A DNA stretch of 50,000 nucleotides, taken from assembly GCA_903813345.2 (NCBI GenBank), contig CAIIXF020000013.1, positions 561,917 through 611,916 on the forward strand. Direction: 5' to 3'. Below the pieces are notes generated by a model. The model made no database searches and was not told the origin of the DNA. It saw only the letters and a list, made by a program, of their open reading frames with translations. A program made the position numbers and the translations under genes. Shown piece after piece: positions 33,029 to 44,408 of this stretch. The stretch comes from Owenia fusiformis (Eukaryota > Annelida > Polychaeta > Sabellida > Oweniidae). Position 1 is the stretch's first letter, and each line of letters begins with the position of its first letter.

Positions 33029-35907
33029 TTATTATTATTCTTTCAGAATCTTCCTCCTTCCCAGATTTCTCACCAACTAAAAGAATTTACTTTAAGCTGC
33101 TTACATGATCAACTAGGGGCAGTACCTGGGATGATGGGAAATTAGGTCAAATTTTTATCTAGGTCAAGGGTCAAGAACTAGGTCAAATCAAGGTCAAATC
33201 AACATTCTGTCAATTATCTTCGTTGTTGTTTGTCGTAACTACTTCATCTTAGTTTCTTCATGTAGCTTAGAAAAAAACAAATCGAGAGTGTGCCATCCGT
33301 TTTTTGATTACTCTTAGCGATTTTGAGATATGGCGTCCTGAAAGTAGGTCAAAACCAAAAAGTTCTCCAAATTTAACATATGAGCTATGAAATAAGGGTA
33401 GAATTTTCTCAGGAATCCGAATCTGCAAACCAAATTTTGATCCGACTTCCCGTTCGGAAGTTATGGCGTTTTGAAAGCTCAAAAATCGCTAAATTTGGTG
33501 CCCCATGTTAAGTCAATGGGAAAAAAGATTTTTTTGAAGTGAAAAATACGAAATATAGACTGAGTTCAGCTAAATATAATGAAAGCTTTTAAAAGAAGGG
33601 GCCCTCATAAGCCATCTAGCTTCAAAATTTGGACACCAAAATGCCTAGGTCAAAATCTAGGTCAAATTCAAAGTTTTTCCTTATTTTTGCGATTCTGACA
33701 CAACAGATTAATTATATTCTTCGAAATTTTGTATACATGTAGCTAAGAGTCTGCTAATAGTGTTAGCCTTTTGCCGTCAGAAAGTATTTTGCCCCATTTT
33801 TGAGATATGGTGTCCGAAAAGTAGGTCAAAATAAAAAATTCTCAAAATTTGACGTTTGAGTTATGAATTAAGTATAGAATTTTCTCAGGAATCCGAATCT
33901 GCAAACCAAATTTCGATCCGACTACCGGTTTGGAAGTAATGGCGTGTCCGAAAAGTAGGTCAAAATAAAAAGTTTCCAAATTTAACGTATGAGCTATGAC
34001 TTAAGGATAGAATTTTCTCTGGAATCCAAATCTGCAAACCAAATTTCGATCCGACTTCCGGTTCGGAAGTTATGGCGTTTTGAAAGCTCAAAAATCGCTA
34101 AATTTGGTGCCCCATGTTATGTCAATGGGAAAAAATTTTTTTTTGAAGTGTAAAATACAAGATGTAGACTAAGTACAGCTAAACATAATGGAAGCCCATA
34201 AAAGAAGGGGACCTCAAACCCTTCTAATCTTGAAAATTTGGACAACAAAATGCCTAGGTCAAAATCTAGGTCAAATTCAAAGCTTTTCCTTATTTTTGCG
34301 ATTCTGACACTACACTTTAATTATATTCTTCGAAATTGTGTATACATGTAGCCAAGAGTGTGCTAATAGTGTTAGCCTTTTGCCGTCAAAAAGTATTTTG
34401 ACCCACTTTTGAGATATGGTGTCCCAAAAGTAGGTCAAAATAAAAAAATCTTCAAATGTAACGTATGAGTTATGAATAAGGGGTAGAATTTTATCAGGAA
34501 TCCGAATCTGCAAATCAAATTTTGATTCGACCTCCTGTTCGGAAGTTATGGTGTTTTAAAAGCTCAACAATCGCTAAATTTGCTGCCCCATGTTATGTCA
34601 ATGGGAAAAAAGATTTTTTTTGAAGTGTAAAATACGAGATATAGACTGAGTACAGCTTAATATAATGAAAGCCTATTAAAGAAGGGGACCTCGAAGGCTA
34701 CTTAGCTCCAAAATTTGGACACCAAAATGCCTAGGTCAAAATCCAGGTCAAATTTATAGTTTTCCCTTATTTTTGCGATTCTGACACTATATTTAAATGA
34801 TTTGCTTTAAAATTTTGTATACAGGTAGCAAAGAGTATGCTAATAGTGTTAGCTTTTGCCGTCAGATAGTATTTTGACCCACTTTTGAGATATGGTGTCC
34901 GAAAAGTAGGCAAAAGTTAAAAGTTTTCCAAATTTAACGTATGAGTTATGAATTAAGGGTAGAATTTTCTCAGAAATCTAGATCTGCAATCCAAATTTCG
35001 ATCCGACTACTTGTTCTGAAGTTATGGCGTTTTGAAATCTCAAAAATCGCTAAATTTGGTGCCCCATGTTAAATCAATGGGACCGAATAATTTTTTGAAG
35101 TATAAAAATACGAGATATAGAATGAGTACAGCCAAACATAATGAAAGCCCATAGAAGAAGGGGACCTCAAAAGCTACTTTCCTTCAAAGTTTGGACACCA
35201 AAATACCTGTTCAAAATCTAGGTCAAATTCATAGTTTTTTTATTTTGCGATTCTGACACTACACTTCAATGATATTCTCCGAAATTTTGTAAACTTGTAG
35301 CAAAGAGTGTGCTAATAATGTTAACATTTTGCTGTCAATAAGTTTTTTGACCCACTTTTGAGATATGGTGTCCGAAATGTAGGTCAAAATAAAAAGTTCT
35401 CCAATTTTAAAGTATGAGTTATGAATTAGGGGTAGAATTTCCTCAGGAATCTGGATCTGAAATTAAAATTGCAATCCGACCCCCGGTTTAGATTCTACGC
35501 CATTTTGAAGTTTGAAATTCGCACTTGCCAGTATTCACGATGCAGATTGATCAAATATACTTTCAAAAATTCCTGCATACCCTACTTTACCTCTCTACCT
35601 ACTTAGCTACTTATTTGACTACTTACTCAATTACTTAATTAGTTATTACTTCCTTAGCAACTTACTCAGCTACTAACTCAGGTACTTACTCAGCTACTTA
35701 CTCAGCTACCTACTCAGCTTTTTACTCAGTTACTTACTCAGCTACTTACTCAACTACTACTAAGGTACTTACCCAGCTACTTACTCAACTTCTACTAAGG
35801 TACTTACTCAGCTAATTACTCAGTTACTTACTCAGCTCTTTACTGATCTATCTAGGTCAAATAAATCTGGAGTCTTAAATTGAACTTGTTCAATTTCACA
35901 AATCTAG
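33029..35907 (+). repeat. Array unit 16 (near-duplicate of unit 14)
   Basis: Same head, four monomers and type B tail as unit 14, offset about 4,400. Differences are scattered substitutions, 1-2 bp indels and an added segment of roughly 36 bp in the tail. Hairpin 35877-35896 (loop TT), CTAG 35904-35907. Confidence 0.88.
35580..35845 (+). repeat. TACTCAGC minisatellite tail (type B), unit 16, expanded
   Basis: Contains one extra block (ACCCAGCTACTTACTCAACT and following) relative to units 6, 9, 14 and 17, showing length change within the tail. Confidence 0.88.
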
Positions 35908-38326
35908 TTATTATTATTATTCTTTCAGAATCTTCCTCCTTCCCAGATTTCTCACCAACTAGAAGAGCTTACATTAAGCTGCTTAGATGATCAACTAGGG
36001 AATGTATCTGGGATGATGGGAAATTAGGTCAAATTTTTATCTAGGTCAAAGGTCAAGAACTAGGTCAAATCCAGTACTTTGTCACTTTTTTCAATTTTCT
36101 CGGTCGTCCTTCAATATTTTCAATCGGGGTTTTTTTCATTGTGTTCCTCATAAAAAAGTAGGGGAAAACAGGTCGATTTAGTTTTTTGATATCTCAAACC
36201 GATTTCGAGATATCAGTGTCCGAAAACGAGGTCCAAAAAAAGGTTCTCCCAATTAAATGTCAAGGCTACTGGTCTTGTAGGAAATTTTCTCAGGATTTCG
36301 AATCTGAAAACCAAATTTCGATCCGACTTCCGGTTCGGAAGTTATATCGTTTTGAAAGCTCAAAAATCGCTAAATTTGGTGTCCCATGTTAATTCAATGG
36401 AAAAAAAGATTTTTTTGAAGTGTAAAATATGAGATATAGACTAAGTACAGCTAAACATAATGGAAGCCCATAAAAGAAAGGGACCTCAAAAGCCATCTAG
36501 CTTAAAAATTTGGACACACAAATGCCTAGGTCAAAATCTAGGTCAAATTCAAAGTTTTTCCTTATTTTTGCGATTCTGACACTACACTTTAATTATATTC
36601 TTCGAAATTGTGTATACATGTAGCCAAGAGTATGCTAATAGTGTTAGCCTTTTGCCGTCAGAAAGTATTTTGACCCACTTTTGAGATATGGTGTCCCAAA
36701 AGTAGGTCAAAATATAAAGTTCTTCAAATTTGAGGTATGAGTTATGAATTAAGGGTAGGATTTTGTCAGGAATCCGGATCTGCAAACCAAATTTCGATCA
36801 GACTTCCGGTTCGGAAGTTATGGCGTGTCCGAAAAGTAGGTCAAAATAAAAAGTTCTACAAATTCAACGTATGGGTTATGAATTAAGGGTAGAATTATCC
36901 CAGGAATCTGAATCTGCAAACCAAATTTCAATCCGACTTTTGGTTTGGAAGTTATGGCGTTTTGAAAGCTCAAAAATCGCTAAATTTGGTGCCCATGTTA
37001 AGTCAATGGGAAAAAAGATTCTTTTGAAGTGAAAAATATGAGATATAGACTGAGTTCAACTAAATATAATGGAAGCTTTTAAAAAAAGAGGACCTCAAAA
37101 GCCATCTAGCTTAAAAATTTGGACACACAAATGCCTAGGTCAAAATCTAGGTCAAATTCAAAGTTTTTCCTTATTTTTGCGATTCTGACACTACACTTTA
37201 ATTATATTCTTCGAAATTGTGTATACATGTAGCAAAGAGTGTGCTTATAGTGTAAGCCTTTTGCCGTCAAAAAGTATTTTGACCCACTTTTGAGATATGG
37301 TGTCCCAAAAGTAGGTCAAAATAAAAAAATCTTCAAATTTAACGTATGAGTTATGAATAAGGGGTAGAATTTTATTAGGAATCCGAATCTGCAAATCAAA
37401 TTTTGATTCGACCTCCTGTTCGGAAGTTATGGCGTTTTGAAAGCTCTAAAATCACTAAATTTGCTGCCCCATGTTATGTCAATGGGAAAAAAGATTTTTT
37501 TGAAGTGTAAAATACGAGATAGACTGAGTACAGCTTAATATAATGAAAGCCTATTAAAGAAGGGGACCTCGAACGCTACTTAGCTCCAAAATTTGGACAC
37601 CAAAATGCCTAGGTCAAAATCTAGGTCAAATTCATAGTTTTCCCTTATTTTTGCGATTCTGACACTATATTTAAATGATTTGCTTTAAAATTTTGTATAC
37701 AGGTAGCAAAGAGTATGCTTATAGTGTTAGCGTTTTGCCGTCAGAGAGTATTTTGACCCACTTTTGAGATATGGTGTCCGAAAAGTAGGCCAAAGTAAAA
37801 AAATTTCCAAATTTAACGTATGAGTTATGAATTAAGGGTAGAATTTTCTCAGAAATCTAGATCTGCAAACAAAATTTCGACCCGACTACTTGTTCTGAAG
37901 TTATGGCGTTTTGAGATCTCAAAAATCGCTAAATTTGGTGCCCTATGTTAAATCAATGGGACCGAATAATGTTTTGAAGTGTAAAAATACGAGATATAGA
38001 ATGAGTTCAGCTAAACATAATGAAAGCCCATTGAAGAAGGGGACCTCAAAAGCTACTTTCCTTCAAAGTTTGGACACCAAAATACCTAGTTCAAAATCTA
38101 GGTCAAATTCATAGTTTTTTTTTATTTTGCGATTCTGACCTACACTTCAATGATATTTTCCGAAATTTTGTATACTTGTAGCAAAGAGTGTGCTAATAAT
38201 GTTAACATTTTGTCGTCAATAAGTTTTTTGACCCACTTTTGAGATATGGTGTCCGAAATGTAGGTCAAAATAAAAAGTTCTCCAATTTTAAAGTATGAGT
38301 TATGAATTAGGGGTAGAATTTCCTCA

Positions 38327-38336
38327 GGAATCCGGA
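38327..38336 (+). repeat. Left target-site duplication of the foldback element
   Basis: GGAATCCGGA immediately before the terminal GGGTGTC. Confidence 0.92.
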
Positions 38337-41230
38337 GGGTGTCTACAAAACTAAGACTTAAGACCTACAAAACTAAGACCCCCCACGTAATAAAACTAAG
38401 ACCCTGTTATAAAACTAAGACCCCCACGTTATAAAACTAAGACCCTGTTATAAAACTAAGACCCCCCACGTAATAAAACTAAGACCCTGTTATAAAACTA
38501 AGACCCCCCACGTAATAAAACTAAGACCCTGTTATAAAACTAAGACCCCCCACGTAATAAAACTAAGACCCTGTTATAAAACTAAGACCCCCCACGTAAT
38601 AAAACTAAGACCCTGTTATAAAACTAAGACCCCCCACGTAATAAAACTAAGACCCTGTTATAAAACTAAGACCCCCACGTTATAAAACTAAGACCCTGTT
38701 ATAAAACTAAGACCCCCCACGTAATAAAACTAAGACCCTGTTATAAAACTAAGACCCCCCACGTTATAAAACTAAGACCCTGTTATAAAACTAAGACCCC
38801 CCACGTAATAAAACTAAGACCCTGTTATAAAACTAAAACCCCCCACGTAATAAAACTAAGACCCTGTTATAAAACTAAGACCCTCCACGTAATAAAACTA
38901 AGACCCTGTTATAAAACTAAGACCCCCACCTTATAAAACTAAGACCCTGTTATAAAACTAAGACCGCCCACGTAATAAAACTAAGACCCCCCCACGTTAT
39001 AAAACTAAGACCCTGTTATAAAACTAAGACCCCCCACGTTATAAAACTAAGACCCTGTTATAAAACTAAGACCCCCCACGTTATAAAACTAAGACCCTGT
39101 TATAAAACTAAGACCCCCACGTAATAAAACTAAGACCCTGTTATAAAACTAAGACCCCCCACGTAATAAAACTAAGACCCTGTTATAAAACTAAGACCCC
39201 CACGTTATAAAACTAAGACCCCCCACGTTATAAAACTAAGACCCTGTTATAAAACTAAGACCCCCTACGTTATAAAACTAAGACCCTGTTATAAAACTAA
39301 GACCCCCACGTAATAAAACTAAGACCCTGTTATAAAACTAAGACCCCCCACGTAATAAAACTAAGACCCTGTTATAAAACTAAGACCCCCACGTTATAAA
39401 ACTAAGACCCTGTTATAAAACTAAGACCCCCCACGTAATAAAACTAAGACCCTGTTATAAAACTAAGACCCCCCACGTTATAAAACTAAGACCCTGTTAT
39501 AAAACTAAGACCCCCCTCGTAATAAAACTAAGACCCTGTTATAAAACTAAAACCCCCCACGTAATAAAACTAAGACCCTGTTATAAAACTAAGACCCTCC
39601 ACGTAATAAAACTAAGACCCTGTTATAAAACTAAGACCCCCACCTTATAAAACTAAGACCCTGTTATAAAACTAAGACCGCCCACGTAATAAAACTAAGA
39701 CCCCCCCACGTTATAAAACTAAGACCCTGTTATAAAACTAAGACCCCCCACGTTATAAAACTAAGACCCTGTTATAAAACTAAGACCCCCACGTTATAAA
39801 ACTAAGACCCTGTTATAAAACTAAGACCCCCCACGTAATAAAACTAAGACCCTGTTATAAAACTAAGACCCTGTTATAAAACTAAGACCCCCCACGTTAT
39901 AAAACTAAGACCCTGTTATAAAACTAAGACCCCCCACGTTATAAAACTAAGACCCTGTTATAAAACTAAGACCCCCCACGTTATAAAACTAAGACCCTGT
40001 TATAAAACTAAGACCCCCCACGTTATAAAACTAAGACCCTGTTATAAAACTAAGACCCCCCACGTAATAAAACTAAGACCCTGTTATAAAACTAAGACCC
40101 TGTTATAAAACTAAGACCCCCCACGTAATAAAACTAAGACCCTGTTATAAAACTAAAACCCCCCACGTAATAAAACTAAGACCCTGTTATAAAACTAAGA
40201 CCCTCCACGTAATAAAACTAAGACCCTGTTATAAAACTAAGACCCCCACCTTATAAAACTAAGACCCTGTTATAAAACTAAGACCGCCCACGTAATAAAA
40301 CTAAGACCCCCCCACGTTATAAAACTAAGACCCTGTTATAAAACTAAGACCCCCCACGTTATAAAACTAAGACCCTGTTATAAAACTAAGACCCCCACGT
40401 TATAAAACTAAGACCCTGTTATAAAACTAAGACCCCCCACGTAATAAAACTAAGACCCTGTTATAAAACTAAGACCCTGTTATAAAACTAAGACCCCCCA
40501 CGTTATAAAACTAAGACCCTGTTATAAAACTAAGACCCCCCACGTTATAAAACTAAGACCCTGTTATAAAACTAAGACCCCCCACGTTATAAAACTAAGA
40601 CCCTGTTATAAAACTAAGACCCCCCACGTTATAAAACTAAGACCCTGTTATAAAACTAAGACCCCCCACGTAATAAAACTAAGACCCTGTTATAAAACTA
40701 AGACCCTGTTATAAAACTAAGACCCCCCACGTAATAAAACTAAGACCCTGTTATAAAACTAAGACCCCCCACGTTATAAAACTAAGACCCTGTTATAAAA
40801 CTAAGACCCCCACGTTATAAAACTAAGACCCTGTTATAAAACTAAGACCCCCCACGTTATAAAACTAAGACCCTGTTATAAAACTAAGACCCCCCACGTT
40901 ATAAAACTAAGACCCTGTTATAAAACTAAGACCCCCCACGTTATAAAACTAAGACCCTGTTATAAAACTAAGACCCCCCACGTAATAAAACTAAGACCCT
41001 GTTATAAAACTAAGACCCCCCCACGTTATAAAACTAAGACCCTGTTATAAAACTAAGACCCCCACGTTATAAAACTAAGACCCTGTTATAAAACTAAGAC
41101 CCCCCACGTAATAAAACTAAGACCCTGTTATAAAACTAAGACCCCCCACGTTATAAAACTAAGAACCTGTTATAAAACTAAGACCCCCACGTTATAAAAC
41201 TAAGACCCTGTTATAAAACTAAGACCCCCC
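38337..41230 (+). repeat. Left arm of the foldback element (AAAACTAAGACCC minisatellite)
   Basis: About 2.9 kb of alternating words TTATAAAACTAAGACCCTG (19 bp) and TWATAAAACTAAGACCCCCCACG (22-23 bp), a period of about 42 bp. The outer edge has TACAAAACTAAGAC variants. A rare-variant block (AACTAAAACCCC, GACCCTCC, CACCTTAT, GACCGCCC in that order) occurs at about 38831, 39545 and 40151, marking internal duplications of 714 and 606 bp. Confidence 0.95.
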
Positions 41231-41860
41231 AGAATATTTTGAATTTTTCAGAAAATGTGTCCAACATATTGCTCTAAATGATAGGAGCTTTGAAATTTTG
41301 ATTAAATATCTAGAAATAGTCTAGAGAAAAAATGCAAAAAAATGAAAAAAATGATTTGAAAAGAGGTGTATTTTCCTTTTTCTGACCACAATTTTTGTTT
41401 TAGACAATTTTTCTTATTTTCAAAGCTCTTATCATTTGAAGCAATATATTGGACACATTTTCTGAAAAAATCAAAATATTATGTTCAGTGACCTTACCGA
41501 TACCCTTACTTTTAACTTTTTTCAGTCACATTTTCAGAGGGCTGAAAAACCATTTCAGCATGGTTAGGGTCATTTTGACATGACTATTGTGATCCTGGTC
41601 ATGTAAATGATAAATGGGAGTAGTAAAAATGACTGAAGATCAAAGCAGAACTCTGCTATCTTAGTTCAAAAAATCTAAAATCACATGGTTTTTTCATTTC
41701 CTGTTTGGTGTAAATTTCGAATAACTTCTCCAAGACCTTAAGCTTATCTTTATATCTATATCTATAAGACTATCTTTTGTAGAATGTGTATGTTACTGGG
41801 GAACACATGTGCCAGAGGCAAGACTACCTCGCGAGCAGAGCAAGGCACGATGATTGATTC
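41231..41860. other. Central spacer of the foldback element
   Basis: 630 bp unlike the array or the arms, with no open frame of note. Its first 250 bp hold a nested inverted repeat. The remainder includes a GC-richer patch (CCTCGCGAGCAGAGCAAGGC near 41827) just before the right arm. Confidence 0.85.
41233..41480. repeat. Nested imperfect inverted repeat inside the spacer
   Basis: Arms 41233-41295 and 41418-41480, 63 nt each, agree at 58 positions when one is reverse-complemented; shared core CAGAAAATGTGTCCAA. The loop is about 122 nt. Confidence 0.88.
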
Positions 41861-43981
41861 TTAGTTTTATAACAGGGTCTTAGTTTTATAACAGGGTCTT
41901 AGTTTTACAACGTGGGGGGTCTTAGTTTTATAACAGGGTCTTAGTTTTATAACGTGGGGGTCTTAGTTTTATAACAGGGTCTTAGTTTTATAACGTGGGG
42001 GGTCTTAGTTTTATAACAGGGTCTTAGTTTTATTACGTGGGGGGTCTTAGTTTTATAACAGGGTCTTAGTTTTATAACGTGGGGGTCTTAGTTTTATAAC
42101 AGGGTCTTAGTTTTATAACGTGGGGGGTCTTAGTTTTATAACAGGGTCTTAGTTTTATTACGTGGGGGGTCTTAGTTTTATAACAGGGTCTTAGTTTTAT
42201 AACGTGGGGGGTCTTAGTTTTATAACGTGGGGGGTCTTAGTTTTATAACGTGGGGGGTCTTAGTTTTATAACAGGGTCTTAGTTTTATAACGTGGGGGGT
42301 CTTAGTTTTATAACAGGGTCTTAGTTTTATAACGTGGGGGGTCTTAGTTTTATAACAGGGTCTTATTTTTACAACGTGGGGGGTCTTAGTTTTATAACAG
42401 GGTCTTAGTTTTATAACGTGTGGGTCTTAGTTTTATAACAGGGTCTTAGTTTTATAACGTGGGGGGTCTTAGTTTTATAACAGGGTCTTAGTTTTATTAC
42501 GTGTGGGGTCTTAGTTTTATAACAGGGTCTTAGTTTTATAACGTGGGGGTCTTAGTTTTATAACAGGGTCTTAGTTTTATAACGTGGGGGGGTCTTAGTT
42601 TTATAACAGGGTCTTAGTTTTATTACGTGGGGGGTCTTAGTTTTATAACAGGGTCTTAGTTTTATAACGTGGGGGGTCTTAGTTTTATAACAGGGTCTTA
42701 GTTTTATAACGTGGGGGGTCTTAGTTTTATAACGTGGGGGGTCTTAGTTTTATAACGTGGGGGGTCTTAGTTTTATAACGTGGGGGGTCTTAGTTTTATA
42801 ACAGGGTCTTAGTTTTATAACGTGGGGGGTCTTAGTTTTATAACAGGGTCTTAGTTTTATAACGTGGGGGTCTTAGTTTTATAACAGGGTCTTAGTTTTA
42901 TAACGTGGGGGGGTCTTAGTTTTATAACAGGGTCTCAGTTTTATTACGTGGGGGGGTCTTAGTTTTATAACAGGGTCTTAGTTTTATAACGTGGGGGTCT
43001 TAGTTTTATAACAGGGTCTTAGTTTTATAACGTGGGGGGTCTTAGTTTTATAACAGGGTCTTAGTTTTATTACGTGGGGGGTCTTAGTTTTATAACAGGG
43101 TCTTAGTTTTATAACGTGGGGGGTCTTAGTTTTATAACAGGGTCTTAGTTTTATAACGTGGGGGGTCTTAGTTTTATAACAGGGTCTTAGTTTTATAACG
43201 TGGGGGGTCTTAGTTTTATAACAGGGTCTTAGTTTTATTACGTGGGGGGTCTTAGTTTTATAACAGGGTCTTAGTTTTATAACGTGGGGGTCTTAGTTTT
43301 ATAACAGGGTCTTAGTTTTATAACGTGGGGGGTCTTAGTTTTATAACAGGGTCTTAGTTTTATTACGTGGGGGGTCTTAGTTTTATAACAGGGTCTTAGT
43401 TTTATAACGTGGGGGTCTTAGTTTTATAACAGGGTCTTAGTTTTATAACGTGGGGGGTCTTAGTTTTATAACAGGGTCTTAGTTTTATTACGTGGGGGGT
43501 CTTAGTTTTATAACAGGGTCTTAGTTTTATAACGTGGGGGTCTTAGTTTTATAACAGGGTCTTAGTTTTATAATGTGGGGGGTCTTAGTTTTATAACAGG
43601 GTCTTAGTTTTATTACGTGGGGGGTCTTAGTTTTATAACAGGGTCTTAGTTTTATAACGTGGGGGGTCTTAGTTTTATAACGTGGGGGTCTTAGTCTTAT
43701 AACAGGGTCTTAGTTTTATTACGTGGGGGGTCTTAGTTTTATAACAGGGTCTTAGTTTTATTACGTGGGGGTCTTAGTTTTATAACAGGGTCTTAGTTTT
43801 ATTACGTGGGGGGTCTTAGTTTTATAACAGGGTCTTAGTTTTATTACGTGGGGGGTCTTAGTTTTATAACAGGGTCTTAGTTTTATTACGTGGGGGGTCT
43901 TAGTTTTATAACAGGGTCTTAGTTTTATTACGTGGGGGGTCTTAGTTTTGTAGGTCTTAGGTCTTAGTTTTGTAGACACCC
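41861..43981 (-). repeat. Right arm of the foldback element (inverted minisatellite)
   Basis: About 2.1 kb of the same minisatellite in reverse complement (GGGTCTTAGTTTTATAAC and CGTGGGGGGTCTTAGTTTTA words). It is shorter than the left arm and lacks the left arm's rare-variant block, so the arms have changed length independently. Open frames here are repeat artefacts. Confidence 0.95.
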
Positions 43982-43991
43982 GGAATCCGGA
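43982..43991 (+). repeat. Right target-site duplication of the foldback element
   Basis: GGAATCCGGA immediately after the terminal GACACCC; reading then resumes the unit 17 body (TCTGAAATCAAAATTGC). Confidence 0.92.
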
Positions 43992-44116
43992 TCTGAAATC
44001 AAAATTGCAATCTGACCCCCGGTTTAGATTCTACGCCATTTTGAAGTTTGAAATTCGCACTTGCCAGTATTCACGATGCAGATTGATCAAATATACTTTC
44101 AAAAATTCCTGCATAC

Positions 44117-44345
44117 CCTACTTTACCTCTCTACCTACTCAGCTACTTATTTGACTACTTACTCAATTACTTAATTAGTTATTACTTACTTAGCAACTTA
44201 CTCAGCTACTAACTCAGGTACTTACTCAGCTACTTACTCAGCTACCTACTCAGCTTTTTACTCAGTTACTTACTCAGCTACTTACTCAACGACTACTAAG
44301 GTACTTACTCAGCTAATTACTCAGTTACTTACTCAGCTCTTTACT
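44117..44345 (+). repeat. TACTCAGC minisatellite tail (type B), unit 17
   Basis: Same order of words as unit 6, with single-base changes. Confidence 0.9.
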
Positions 44346-44408
44346 GATCAATCTAGGTCAAATAAATCTGGAGTCTTAAATTGAACTTGTTCAATTTCAC
44401 AAATCTAG

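Larger units (their letters stand above)
38337..43981. mobile_element. Foldback element with minisatellite arms
   Basis: A 5,645-bp insertion in unit 17. Its ends are inverted repeats beginning GGGTGTCTACAAAACTAAGA; the outer 44 bp match at all but one position. The long arms consist of the same minisatellite in opposite orientation and surround a spacer without a gene. A perfect 10-bp direct repeat flanks it, and the uninterrupted site exists in unit 9. Foldback elements with repeat-built arms, and 9-11 bp duplications typical of the Mutator (MULE) superfamily, are established; assigning this element there is inference, because no transposase is present. Confidence 0.92.
35908..44408 (+). 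repeat. Array unit 17, split by the foldback element
   Basis: CTTTCAGAATCTTCC head, AGGTCAAAGGTCA at 36043-36055, four monomers (near 36367, 36968, 37447, 37925). The unit is interrupted at 38336/43982 and continues to a type B tail, hairpin 44378-44397 (loop TT) and CTAG 44405-44408. Without the insertion and one copy of the target duplication the unit would be about 2.85 kb, like units 14 and 16. Confidence 0.87.

Noticed and set aside
38341-41230. Telomeric or centromeric satellite
   Set aside because: The motif is not a telomere repeat, and the block has transposon-like ends with a target duplication.
38341-43970. CRISPR-like array
   Set aside because: Repeats are contiguous with no unique spacers, in a eukaryotic context, and form opposed arms of a foldback element.
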